A stretch of 64,000 bases of DNA from Tetrastigma voinierianum. Its lineage: Eukaryota > Streptophyta > Magnoliopsida > Vitales > Vitaceae. Location: positions 1 to 64,000 of the forward strand of contig JAEQBH010002438.1 in the NCBI GenBank assembly GCA_016808115.1. The letters are read 5' to 3'. Below the pieces are notes generated by a model that was not told where the DNA came from, ran no database searches, and saw only the letters and a list, made by a program, of their open reading frames with translations. Shown one piece after another: positions 14,131 through 24,779 of the stretch (position 1 is its first letter; each line of letters starts with the position of its first letter). The position numbers and the translations under genes were made by a program.

Positions 14131-14664
14131 ATGGACGACGACTCCGATTTCGCCTCCGCCTCTCAGCCGCCGCCCTCTTCCAATCTCCGCCGTAGAAACT
14201 CCATCTCCGCAGGTGCTATCCCCTCGAAACTCACTCTCCCATCAAACGCCCACTACAGTTGCAGCTTTCCACGCCCCAACGGCGTCGGTGTTTCATCCTC
14301 AACGTCATCATCGTCCCCCCGCTCCTCCTTCCCCGCTGTCGATTTCGAGCTCATCTCCCTCAAATCCCTCTCTTACACTTCCCTCAAGGACCTCCTACCA
14401 TCAACCTCCGTCGTCCAGTCTCCGACGGCGGCCGGCGCTGCTTCCGGCTCCTGTCACGAGATCTCCATCCGCAACCATCTCGTCAAGCAAGCCGCCTGGG
14501 CCTACCTTCAACCCATGTCAGCGTCTCCGGGTTCATTGCCCGGATTCTCCACAGAGTGCTTGAGGAATCGGGTTTGTACGTGTCTTGGATTCATCAACAG
14601 CCGCATTATTTCTGCTATAATCCGTGCTTTTGATCGAATTTTACGAATGATTGGGATCCGATGA
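14131..14664 (+). CDS. Small conserved-looking plant protein of unknown function (177 aa), intronless
   Basis: The start is taken at 14131, where ATG lies in a good plant context (caaccATGGac) and the acidic N-terminus begins (MDDDSDFASASQ). The same frame is open back to 14059, 24 codons earlier, but that part reads like leader. The protein is Ser/Pro-rich for its first 90 residues, with an RRRNS stretch near residue 20. A more structured part follows: VDFELISLKSLSYTSLKDLL (about 70-89), EISIRNHLVKQAAWAYLQPM (about 108-127) and a hydrophobic, basic C-terminus (about 146-177) that could be an amphipathic helix. The alternation of disordered and ordered segments, high CpG codon use unlike the AT-rich surroundings, and an uninterrupted frame argue for a real gene. 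I believe similar plant proteins annotated as uncharacterised exist, but cannot name the family. It converges with the HVA22-like gene, 264 bases between stop codons. Confidence 0.8.
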   Translation: MDDDSDFASASQPPPSSNLRRRNSISAGAIPSKLTLPSNAHYSCSFPRPNGVGVSSSTSSSSPRSSFPAVDFELISLKSLSYTSLKDLLPSTSVVQSPTAAGAASGSCHEISIRNHLVKQAAWAYLQPMSASPGSLPGFSTECLRNRVCTCLGFINSRIISAIIRAFDRILRMIGIR

Positions 14665-14928
14665 CCCAAATTGGGCATCAGGATGGGTCATCTACTACTG
14701 AAGCGGAAGGAGGTTGGAACCTTTTTGTTTCATTCATAGAATTGATTCCGTTACAAAGTGTACTTGATTTGTACACGGTTTTTTGAGTGTGAAAGTCGCA
14801 TTGCAAAAGAAAAAAAGGACAAATTTACATATCCATAAAAGTAGATTTATATGTAATGAATTTGGAATTTGGACAGGAAGAGGTAAAGAATTGCTAAGGT
14901 TTTCTTTCGATTTCTTTTGCAAATTTCA
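14665..14928. other. Convergent intergenic spacer
   Basis: The 264 bases between the stop codon of the plus-strand gene and that of the minus-strand HVA22-like gene. It must hold both 3' untranslated regions, so the transcripts may overlap. No clear AATAAA signal was fixed on either strand. Confidence 0.6.
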
Positions 14929-16658
14929 CTAATCCGGTCTTGAGTTAGAGCGCCTGAGCCTTAGGCGAGCCGCATGTAGCTGACTTTCACTGTCTCCGTC
15001 TTCGCCGGCTTTAGAATCCAGATGGCCATCCACTGCCTGCACTTGTACGTGTTTAGGGTTAGAAGGTTGAGAAATATTGCTATTGATTGTTGTTGTAGTT
15101 GGGGTCGCTGGTGGGCGCTTCTTGCTGGATTCGCGTGTGGGCTTTGATCGGCTTTGAGATGATGAATCTTGGCTTCCTTCTCCTTCTTTTTCTTCTTCTT
15201 CTTCTTCTTCCTTCTGCAAATTTTAAGATTGTGTTGAGCCACAAGAAAAGAACCAAAAACCCTGTTTGTTTGTTTGTTGGTTTGTTTGTCTAATTATGTG
15301 TCAATAATTGTCACAATTTGTATAGGGGTGAAAAGGTGCGGGGGATAAAGGGAATTTGGTTCTACGCTCAAACCATATGAAATATATGAAACTTTAGATT
15401 CGTACCTGAGAGCTACCGCGTGAGGACATCCTAGAAGACTGCGCAGCCAAGAACTGGAGCATCTGGACGAACGTTGTCTGGCCGAAGTTGGCGCAGTGTT
15501 GCCAATAAAAAGCGACCAAGTCCCACGCCATGGCCTTCAATTCCATAAGCTTCCTATCAATGTCTGTTTCATGCTTTGCTACAACAGCTCCCCAACAATT
15601 GTTTCATACACGTATCCTGTTCCCTGCATCCATCCCCCAAACAAGTTTTCTCTTAATTTTTTTGTCCCCCCATAATCCCTTACTTTTTTTGTACTAAACT
15701 TCTACCCCTTCCCCCTTTTTTTTTACCTTCGTCTTGGGGAACCACAAGTAGATGATGAATGCCAACTTCATCTCGCCATACATGGGCAACCTTCACAAGA
15801 ATAGTGGCATCAGAATTCAATTGCCCCCACATACTATGATGATACTACTACCCTACAATTTCTCTATTGGGGAGGGATTCCGCATACCATGAAATAAAAA
15901 TGTCAGCAATCCTCTCCGTGACGCTCAGCATAGCCACAATGATCCTGACAAATTCGGGATATTAAAATTCCGTTTGGTAATTTATATTTTATACAAGCGT
16001 TGGATGAGTGAGTGCAATGGCTCATTTCATCCTCTGTTCAATGCAGATAATGGTGACATTCCCAACTTATTTCCAGAACGAAACCCATTCCCAATTTATA
16101 AGATTTTTACGTTTATTTGTTGGCAACTCGTTACTTTTTAAATTGGGTCCCGTAGCAACTTCCCCCCCCCTGTTTTCATGAACAACACTGCGCTGAGGAC
16201 GTCTAATGCTTATAGATTATTAGATGATATGAACAGGCAAAAGAAAAAATGGAAAATTCAAGAACCAAAACTGTTGAAATAGCATTTAAAAAAAAAAAAA
16301 ACCTCTATGGTTTGTTAGAAGATCATCACTAATTTCGACAGCGATCATAGAATTCAAGTCGGGAAACCAGAAGGAAAAGAAAAAAGAAAGGCCTTCTCAC
16401 CAGTATTGACACCAGAAGCGGAGTTCGTCGATCTCAACCTTGTTCTTCTCTACGGTTTTGTAGCACTCAAATGCAGGATACGCATATCCAAGAAGCATCC
16501 TGCCATTCCAACAAACGTAAAGAAATTCCAGATCACCTTAGAGTTAGACCGTGGAAAACATGTTGAAATAAATCAAACGAACTGTAAAAAAGAACGAATA
16601 GAGGAAAGCTTGTTCGCATCACGTACAAAAGAGTTCTGGTGATGAAATCTCCCAACAT
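14929..16658 (-). pseudogene. HVA22I-like: HVA22-like protein (i/j type, TB2/DP1 family), six exons with one frame break in exon 5
   Basis: Exons on the minus strand: 16658-16627, 16499-16401, 15944-15888, 15790-15727, 15623-15406, 15213-14929. Each intron has GT and AG ends, and reading phases match across all five junctions. The start MLGDFITRTLL leads into LLGYAYPAFECYKTVEKNKV, ELRFWCQYW|IIVAMLSV, ERIADIFISW|LPMYGEMKLAF, YLWFPKTK|GTGYVYET and, after the break, VAKHETDIDRKLMELKA and FYWQHCANFGQTTF. This is the HVA22/DP1/Yop1 order of hydrophobic hairpins that shape tubular ER membranes; plant members are often ABA- or stress-induced. The tail is low-complexity: poly-Glu from a CTT repeat (15184-15212), then Ser/Lys/Arg-rich to the stop. 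Exon 5 hits an in-frame TAG after GTGYVYET at about 15582; the frame resumes one base shifted at VAKHE. Summed exons are 755 nt, one short of a codon multiple. The break sits where the family has its conserved RPYV segment and near a run of four G. Intact splice sites mean either a very young pseudogene or an assembly error. Confidence 0.85.
15184..15212 (-). repeat. CTT/GAA microsatellite coding a poly-Glu tract
   Basis: A run of ctt triplets on the plus strand, in the last exon of the HVA22-like gene just inside its acceptor site. It encodes KEEEEEEEKEGEG on the minus strand. Length variation here would be in frame. Confidence 0.85.
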
Positions 16659-17745
16659 CTTGAATAATCCCTGCGTATCAAAATTCCAAACTCTCATTGC
16701 TCAGACGATTCGATTTCTCCATACTAAAACAAATTTCGCTAAAACAACATCTAAGAATTCAAGAAACCAAAACAAAAAATGAACGTCGAATCCAACCTGT
16801 TTCCAAGAACGACGAAAATCAATCACAGAATCAAAATTTCATACAAGCCTCCATATAAAGGATTCAAGGACTGCAAGAAAAACGAAAACTCATGGAAAAC
16901 GGATTCAATGAAAAATAAAAAGGAAATAAAAAATGTTTAATAAACAGAATAAGATTCATTTGAAGTTGTTTAAAGAATAAATGATGTTATTAACCTATGG
17001 AAGAAAGGATCTCTGATTCTGTGAAAGATTAGATTCGCAGAAACTTGGGATGAGAGGCGAACAAGTTCGTAACACTCTATATGCGTTGAGAGAAGAAGAA
17101 ATGATTTGGAGTGATTGGATAAAAAGAAACCGGAGGGATTTCTTGGCAGAGACGCTTCCTTATTATTTTACACGTCCTACTACTTCCTTTCAACTTCCAA
17201 TTTTTCATATCGTTTTTTTTTTTTGAGATTCCAACGGATTTACCGTTTGGCAGTTAGGCTATGTTTCCCGGCTTTTCCTTCTTTTTCTCATCATTTCACT
17301 AAATGTTTAACCCATCCCCAAATCGAGATTACCAGTTATCCATTCAATTCTTATTTTATTTTAATTAATTAAAAAATTAATAACATAAATTTACCTTAAT
17401 AAAGGTAATTTTGTCAGTTTGTCTAATCACCGGAGTCTTAGTTTATTACAACTCTCAGATTCTTAAAGTATTTGGTCACAAGTAATAAAAAACAGATTAA
17501 ATTAAATTAAAAAAAAAAGATCAGTGGCACATGAATATGATCTTACGGAGAGAAACATCAAAGAGGGGGGCGGCGATTAGGATGATCAAATACGGATAAT
17601 GAATGGATTGAATGGAAACCGTCAGTGAAAGTTTCACGTGATGGAACCATCTTTTTGTCTCGCTTTAAAGAGCAGACACACTTAACTTCGATTATACTGT
17701 GCATTAATTAGAAAATGCCTTACTATCCACGTGTACAACAAGTGA
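16659..17745 (-). promoter_or_regulatory. Probable upstream region of the HVA22-like gene with two G-box/ABRE-type CACGTG sites
   Basis: Non-coding DNA upstream of the minus-strand start. Two perfect CACGTG palindromes lie at 17635-17640 and 17728-17733, about 1.0 kb from the start codon; the second reads CACGTGGA on the minus strand. G-box/ABRE cores bind bZIP factors in ABA responses, and barley HVA22 is a classic ABA-induced gene, so the placing is suggestive. A single CACGTG can occur by chance and no TATA box was fixed. Regulation is inference. Confidence 0.3.
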
Positions 17746-20277
17746 TTCAATCAAATATAAGGTAAAATGTATCGTGGAATTATTTTTTTATTTTGTTGTG
17801 ATAACCTATATTTTATAAAGGTAACAATTATGTTAATAATTAATATATATTTATATATCCTAGACATTCTTATTTATCTTTGGTAAAACAATGGTACTAC
17901 AGACACGAAAATCCACTATAATTACTTGGACAAAGAAGAAGCATTCAAGTCTAACAACCTTATTGCAAAGTCCACGGACGTTCTCGGATGATATTTTTCG
18001 GATCTCAGATCTACAAGGATGGTAACCCTTCAAAAACTTTTCTTTTTTATTATTATTAGTTGCATTCAATTGGTTAGCAAGTGATATTTGATATCAGAAA
18101 AAATTAAAATAAAGCTGGTTGATAAGTTAGGTCAACCTTTTAATGGCCTTTTTTAAGTGTCAAGAAAGGGAAAGAATGACATTTTTATTCATCGTGTCTA
18201 CCAGAGTTAGGTTGTATGTATTAGACAACAATGACCCTTATATGTAGTGTTATCTTTGACAAACATATTCAATGACACTTAAAAAACATCATCTTTTAAT
18301 AATGTTAATAATGACACTTGTAAACAACATCTTTGATAATTTTTTAATAAAATAATTTTTACAATTCACAAATTCATAAGAAGCGTCATCTTTGAACATT
18401 TATTATAAAAAAAAATTAATATTTAAATTTTCTTATCAAAATAATGAATTTTCTATATAGAAAAATAATCATGAAAATTGAATCAAATTTTACTAATTTA
18501 AATATCATTAAATGATGACATATAATAGCCAAGTTTAAATAATTAACACAACTATTCATTTTAAAAAATAACAAAAATTGGTGGAACAAGTATTAAGATA
18601 TTCATTCTATAAAACATAGTTCCAACTCATAATATCTCTTTTTTTTTATGTAATCTTCTTGATTTTTGACATCATCTTCTTTAACTAATGACTTAAATAT
18701 ATTATATATGTAATACCCAATAAACACAATTGAAAGTAAGACTTTCATAATAATAAAATTATGAGAAATTTTTGGAAAAAGAAGTTAACCAGTTTACCAG
18801 TGTCCAGGTTTCCCATGATTGTATCTTCACAAAACCTAACATTTTCCAAATTGAATTCGGTTGAATAACTTCATTCCGAAGTCAAGGAAATCCCATGACT
18901 GGATCGTATGTAGTTTTCTTCCCTAGTTCAAGAAAACCGATACAACATTTGGATGCTCTGTTTTCAAACAAAAAAAAACAATTATACTTATCATGTAAAA
19001 AATGAGAAGAAAAAAGTGGAAACATAAATAAAACTCCTCATTTTCAATCTCTATTGCTTCTTCCAAGAAAATGAGAAGCCCAAACAAGTGTTTACTGCAA
19101 TCCCTTAGGTTAAGTTGGGATCTTGGGAAATTTGGGAAGAAAATGATAGAGAAATTGTAATAGAAAAGAAAAAGTGGAAAAAAAGTTTAAATAATTTTTT
19201 TTTATTTTCTGGTTCAAACTCATTTTATATATTTGAACTTATTATTATAAGGATTAGATAATTTATCTCAAAGAAAGATCAAATAATTTAAAAATATTAA
19301 AAAATTTATAATTCGTTTTAATTATATTTTATTTTATTTAGAATTTTTTATAGCATGATTAAAAATGAAAAAAGAACCAATTCTCTTGACATTTTCTTTT
19401 ATTTTCAAAGATTTTTCCCAATCTTAGACATTTGTCCCCTCCATCTCAAGAAGATGGATTCCAGTTGAAAGACAACACCTATTGATATAAAATAATAATT
19501 ATAAAGGAACAAAAAATAGAAAGAAAATATAACTTACCTTGAGGGCCTGCAATAAACCGAAATGGCCATTTGCGACAAAGAGGCTGGCGCCTGCTTAAGA
19601 GGTGCAGGTAAATTTTCTCGCTTTCTATTCAAACTTTTCAAACAAAGGAAAACACGTTTTAGTTACGAGAATCGACAAAACAATTTCAAAACAAAGAAAC
19701 GAATTCACTATTTTCAACATTTTATATACGACCGAAAACCTGCTTCAGACAGCCTGCTTTCGACCAAATCAAACAGCGGATTTGGTCGATCGGGATAAAA
19801 CGAAACATCGGAGATTGTTGCTATTTTCTTATTTTCTTCCCCGAACGTCTTCCACTTCGATTTTCTTCTCATCGCCACTTAAAACAATGGGATGCGAATA
19901 AGAACTCGTGCATTTTAAACACATTTTCATTGTTTTCATTAATCTCATTTTCAAGAAATTGGCCATAAAACCTGATTTTCTTATTCTTTTATTTTCAACC
20001 AAATTCAAGTATTTAAACGCATTTTCCGAAAAACGAAAAACTAAATATTGTATCACATCAAAATTTTCATATTCCCGAATTTTTGATGTAGCTAAAAAAT
20101 TTCATAACTAGCACTTCTAAGCATTAGATGAAGAAGATGAGAAAAAGACAAGCAAGGGACAAGGAATTTGATGCTTCAAGGACTACTACCACCACCACCA
20201 CCACTTGGACACAAGCTCCTATGACGATATGCTCTCTGTGCTGCATAACTTGAGATGAAAATCAATAGATAAGATTG
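17746..20277. other. AT-rich intergenic DNA
   Basis: No gene recognised. 18230-18400 has repeated TGACACTT and (a/c)atcatctt words (see findings). A minus-strand ATG with a strong GTAAGT donor at 19569-19538, preceded by a TATATAAAA at about 19725, looks like a first exon but no later exon was found. 19200-19370 is almost pure A/T. Confidence 0.45.
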
Positions 20278-20512
20278 AAAAATAATATTATTTATCAAGT
20301 TAGATACTAATTTAATTTTTTTTTTATCTTTATCCCCAATTATATTTTCACATTAATTTAATTTATAAATTAAATTACTTTGAAAATATAATCGGAGATA
20401 AGGATAAAATATTTTTTAAATTAATATCTAACTTTATAATTAAATGCTAAATTTATTAATTTTTTAGTTATCTAACTTGATAACTAAATATCATAAATAA
20501 TATTATTTTTTA
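20278..20512. mobile_element. Fold-back MITE-like inverted repeat of about 235 bp
   Basis: Two arms are inverted copies around a centre near 20365. The left arm runs from 'aagttagatactaattt' (about 20298) through 'ttatctttatccccaatt' to 'taatttaattt'; the right arm returns as 'aaattactttgaaaatata', 'ggagataaggataaaat' and 'aattaatatctaacttt' (about 20434). An outer inverted pair, 'aataatattattta', sits at 20281 and about 20500. Short, AT-rich, fully palindromic and non-coding: the form of a MITE. The target duplication was not settled. Confidence 0.65.
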
Positions 20513-20849
20513 ACATCAAATGCTAAAGATTTTTTATATATATAATTATTTACAAATAATATATTCTAATAGATATAATTATTTCATATATTAAATTTAT
20601 TAATTAAAATTAATTAATTTTATAATGCATATTTGATCAATTCATTTTAAAATAAATATATTTATAATAATTTTATTATCAAAGTTTTAACATTGATTAA
20701 AATATTATAAAATTATAAAATTTATATAATATGATATTTCTTTTGGATTTTCTAAATATAAAAATATATAATTAAATATATATTTTTATATGCGATATAT
20801 GAAAAATTAATTATAGTATTAATATTTAATATGGGTATAATCATAGTTT

Positions 20850-21150
20850 GGCCAGTCTTATTTAATTAGTCTCACCTATTGATTTACTAGGAATAATCTT
20901 AGGTTTAGGGAGTACTCCCGCATCCTATTGTCGACCATCGGAAGTGATAAGCTTAATAGGTTAAAAATGTCATATGTTACTATCTAATTGGTCCCAAAAT
21001 TTTTATTTTATTTTTTTAAAATAGTTTGATCTTCACCATCTCCTTCCTTTTCTCTCCACATGTCACTATCTAATTAGCCACAAAAACTTTAATTTTTTAA
21101 AAAATTTCAGTTTTATCCACCTTCTCTCTCCACCTCCACCTTCAACCCTC
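20850..21150 (+). repeat. Left terminal inverted repeat of the MULE-like element
   Basis: Inverted partner of 24450-24722. Best-conserved parts are the outer 60 bases around 'actaggaataatct' and the inner pyrimidine-rich end. Confidence 0.65.
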
Positions 21151-22439
21151 ATCTCCGGCAACTGCTCCTCTCTATCGACGTAATTATGCCTATATATTTG
21201 GATTTTTGACACCCCAAAATCCACCATCCCTCATCAAGGTCTGAGAACTCCTTGTCCAATGCCTAGATTTTCTTGAGAAAAATGGAGAATCGTATGCATG
21301 ACAAGGAATTTTTCGGGCCGACTTCTCTCTTCTCTCGATCGCGATCGGTTGAATCAACGAATCACCGTGAGCTTCATCTTTCTGAGACTCGCAATCGCAC
21401 CTTGATGTTCCGTATGGCCTGGTCGATGCCCAACCAACAACAAGAAATTTTGGACGATTCAAGAATGCTAGTGCTGCCGATGGAGTGAATTGCGACATTG
21501 CCGGCTCGAGCTCAACGAGCACCTATCGGGCATGGACTTCACTGGTTATCGAACTCGCCGAAAGAATAAATTAGTATCAGAGAATATCTGTCACTTCTCG
21601 CTGGGTGAGTTGGAAAATTCGAATATTGTATCGCTGTCAAGATCTTAAAGATAAAGCATGAACCGCCTCAGAATTGTGGATGAAAACATATATGATGCGA
21701 TTTCTACGCTCTAGAACAAAATCATGATCTAATAGAGCACCAATCTTAATTCAATTTGCACAGTCGTCGTGATTTCATTTCCATATATTCATGGGATTTC
21801 AGTATCTTTGAATGATTCTTGTTCCTTGTTTTAGATTTGAAATTTAATTGAAATCTATACCTGGAAATAACAAGTATACCTAGTTTTATGTGGGTGTGTA
21901 AATTTGAACTAGGTTTGATTTAAATATGATGTCTTAATCGTAATTTAATGTGAAAAAAAAGTGTTGTTCTTAGACGATTGTTTCAGATTTGGTTCAATCC
22001 TTATTCTAAGGATTTCAATTTGAATCGGGGGTTGTTCATAATTAGAGTTTCTGAATTGGTTATGACTTATGATAATGGATGTGTTATTCAACCAAATATA
22101 ATTGCAAGAGATTTTGACTTTGCAGGATTTTAATTTCCATTTTTTTTGTATTTTTTCAAATTCTTATGGTAGGGCTTTTGAATTTGAACTGGGTTTCTCT
22201 ATTTGCTGAGAATCAAGTTTGTTAATTGGTAGTTTTGCCTGATTGATAAATGGGGTTCTTGATTTGACTCCGTAATTGGAAAAAAATGTTGTTCTCGTTG
22301 ATTTTTTTCTTCGATTTTGTTGAATTGGCTTTAGGTTTGGTGGAGGAGGGGATATGGCACCGTCTAAGTGACAGTAATGGAAGTGTGGAGGAGGACAAGA
22401 GGAGGAGGAGACAAGCACCCGAGAAATTCCACTTCGGAA

Positions 22440-24170
22440 AATGGCAAAATCGTAATTTTGGTTACAAATTGTAATTTCGGCTAAAAATCCGGGAATTTAT
22501 TCTCCTCGATCTCTTGATGATTTAAATGGATTTCACCGCTGAATCGTCTCACAAAATCTAAATTTAACACGCCAAATTCTCACACTCCGGCATACCGATT
22601 TGCATGTTTCTAAGGCACGCATTTCGGTGCCGTGAAAATGACACCCTGATCTAACAAAAAAAGTCACATAACATACCATGTGCCATGCGGCATGGAGTAG
22701 AGAAACGATGAAAATAGACGCCGGTGATAGCCACAATGTCAAACTGGAAAAGCATGGATAAATGGTCATTTTGAAATTTGTTTAAATAAAGAAAAAGACA
22801 AAATAGTCACACAATATTTCCCAAATTGGGCTTTAGATCAAAATGGGCACAGGAGAGCTGGACAGAGGAGCAGATTTTTTATTTTATTTTTTAGAGAGAG
22901 AGCCACTTATCTCTAGTTTTTCTGCAAATCCGACCGTCGGGACTCTTTGGGACAAGAAGGAAAGTCAGTTTACGCGTGAGAGCGCTCAATACGCTTAGAC
23001 TCGGCTTTAGGAGTTTCACAACCCGAGATGTGGGCGGGGGTTTCTCCCCTACTTGGGTTTTATTTTTTATTTAAGTACTTACACGTTTGAGCTCGGGATT
23101 GGCGCTTTCATGAGGGGTTTGCTTGACGTCCCAAAACTCGGGACCGAATTGGAAATTAATTTAGTTCAAGTGGACAAACCGTGACTATCCACCGATTTTT
23201 CTTGGTTATTTTATGGTGAAATTTAGAAACAAATGATGCTTTGATGCGCATGAGGCCTGAATGGCCGTGAAACCCGTTCACTAAGTGAACCGACGACAGG
23301 ATTTTTTCGAATAGTAACTCGAGGGTTTCACTATTCCCGAGATATGTCTACAAATAATTTTGTGAAATAATGTGTTTGGTCGAGTAATTCAAATCGAATT
23401 GCTCGTGGTTTGATCATTAGCCCACGTGGAGCTAATTTTGATTTGCGATTGATTAAATTACATGACATGTTTGTGTGATTTAAAATTTTATGTGAATATA
23501 TACATGTTTCTATATATTTGCATGTGTTATAAATCAGATTGAATCGCATCATATACATTCTATAGCGCATCTGCACAATCTTGTGATCTGCAGAGTGGGA
23601 GTGCATGAGATGAGTCTAGAGAAATGGTTTCTGAGGGTTGTCTAAAACAAAAAATGACGGATAGTCCATACTAAAATATCAATCGTCTGAGACGGCCCAA
23701 TTGATACACTGAGAGAATCTATATAAATAATATCAATCGGCCTGAGACACCCAATTGATATATATACACTGGAGGGTTGTCCACAAATAAATATAATAAT
23801 TATCATACGAGGCTTAGGCTAGAGTGTGAGGGAGTTTCCGTGAGGACTCGTACGAGATTTCCGCTGTATTATCCAAGTAGGATCATGCATTTGCTTGAAT
23901 GTGTTTATTTCGAAAGATTGCATACGCACTTAGCTGAGAGTAGCCCACTTGGGGCGACACCTCTACCATCGAAGCATTGTACCACCCCCGTCGAGGGATA
24001 CTATTTTGCTGTGCACAAAGGGAACGTAAGGCGAGGAGACTCGCTTCGCCCTAGAGACTCCAGTTTTAGAAGAGAGCCGAATGTGGCTTTCGATGATTCT
24101 TACGGTATTAGAATTGTTTTAATTTTTAATATATGTCGTATAAGAGTAAAACAGCTGAACTCCTGGAACT
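22440..24170 (+). mobile_element. LTR-like block, copy 1 (old Ty3/gypsy-type LTR?)
   Basis: Shares order and wording with 26745-28450: 'aaaatccg…tttctag/ctcgatct', 'ttcaccg(c/t)tg…aatcg(t/c)ctca', a GA/CT-rich leader, then near the right end 'gaatgtgttta(t)…gaa…gca(t)…gcac(c/t)…tagctg…agcccat'. The spacing between copies is about 4.3 kb. Length (about 1.7 kb), lack of coding capacity and a leader-like GA tract suggest LTRs. They lie on either side of unrelated DNA-transposon ends, so they need not be the two ends of one element; copy 1 may be a solo LTR inserted in the MULE-like element. Confidence 0.45.
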
Positions 24171-24180
24171 ATTGATATAG

Positions 24181-24184
<4 letters not shown>

Positions 24185-24240
<56 letters not shown>
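24185..24240. repeat. (TA)n microsatellite
   Basis: About 56 bases of uninterrupted alternating TA, just outside the right edge of LTR-like copy 1. Confidence 0.97.
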
Positions 24241-24242
<2 letters not shown>

Positions 24243-24449
24243 GAGTAGTGTTGTATCAGCCCAAGCTACTGCTTCACAGACTCATGATACTGATGCTCAG
24301 ACAAAGCTATACGTTTTATATTCTGTGTAGAGCTCCCGTACAAAGGAGACTCGCCTGATTGCGGAAAATGTCGGGTTACCCACATTCACGAAGTATTCCT
24401 CGCGGGTCGACGAGAAATTACCACCCCGGCTGGGGGGCGTCGCGTATAA

Positions 24450-24722
24450 GATGTCGCAATGGTGGAGGTGATGAGGAGAGAGAGGTGGGATAAAATGATT
24501 TTTTAATAAAAATTTTAGGACCAACTAGATAGTGATATGTGGCGAGAGAAAAGAGAGAGGGGCTGTGAGGGAACCAATAGATAGGGACACGTGGCCACAT
24601 AGGATTATTTTAACTTCCTTAGCCGGTCACCAATGCCTTGTGACTAATACAATACGGGACCCCCCAAACGTGAGATTATTCCTAGTTAAACAGTATGTAG
24701 AACTAATTAAAAAAGACTAATC
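24450..24722 (-). repeat. Right terminal inverted repeat of the MULE-like element
   Basis: Reverse complement matches 20850-21150; see the element entry. It starts inward with 'ggtggaggtgatgaggagag' and ends outward with 'aattaaaaaagact'. Confidence 0.65.
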
Positions 24723-24779
24723 AAACAATGAATTATTCATGTCAATTACCCCTATTTATTATATGTTAAATTTGATAAT

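Larger units (their letters stand above)
20850..24722. mobile_element. Long-TIR DNA transposon, MULE-like, non-autonomous, about 3.9 kb
   Basis: Bounded by two inverted arms of roughly 300 bp, at about 20850-21150 and 24450-24722. They match as 'agtctt(a/t)tttaattagt', 'tactaggaataatct' and, near the inner end, 'ccaca(t)(g/a)tcactatcta', 'ttttatcccacc' and 'ctctctcc…cacctccacc'. Arms this long are typical of Mutator-like elements. No transposase is recognisable inside: the interior holds two short frames at 21190-21522, a diverged LTR-like block at 22440-24170 and a (TA)n run. Exact ends and the expected 9-11 bp target duplication could not be fixed by eye. It is inference that one element made both arms. 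Confidence 0.6.

Noticed and set aside
14213..14633. Two further plus-strand frames inside the 14131 gene
   Set aside because: Out-of-frame shadows, Pro/Ser/Arg-rich, starting within the better-supported gene.
16406..16642. 78-codon plus frame
   Set aside because: Antisense shadow of exons 1-2 of the HVA22-like gene, whose splice phases and family match are decisive.
23777..24175. 132-codon plus frame as a gene
   Set aside because: Lies in the right half of an LTR-like block that recurs at 28180-28440 without the frame being kept.
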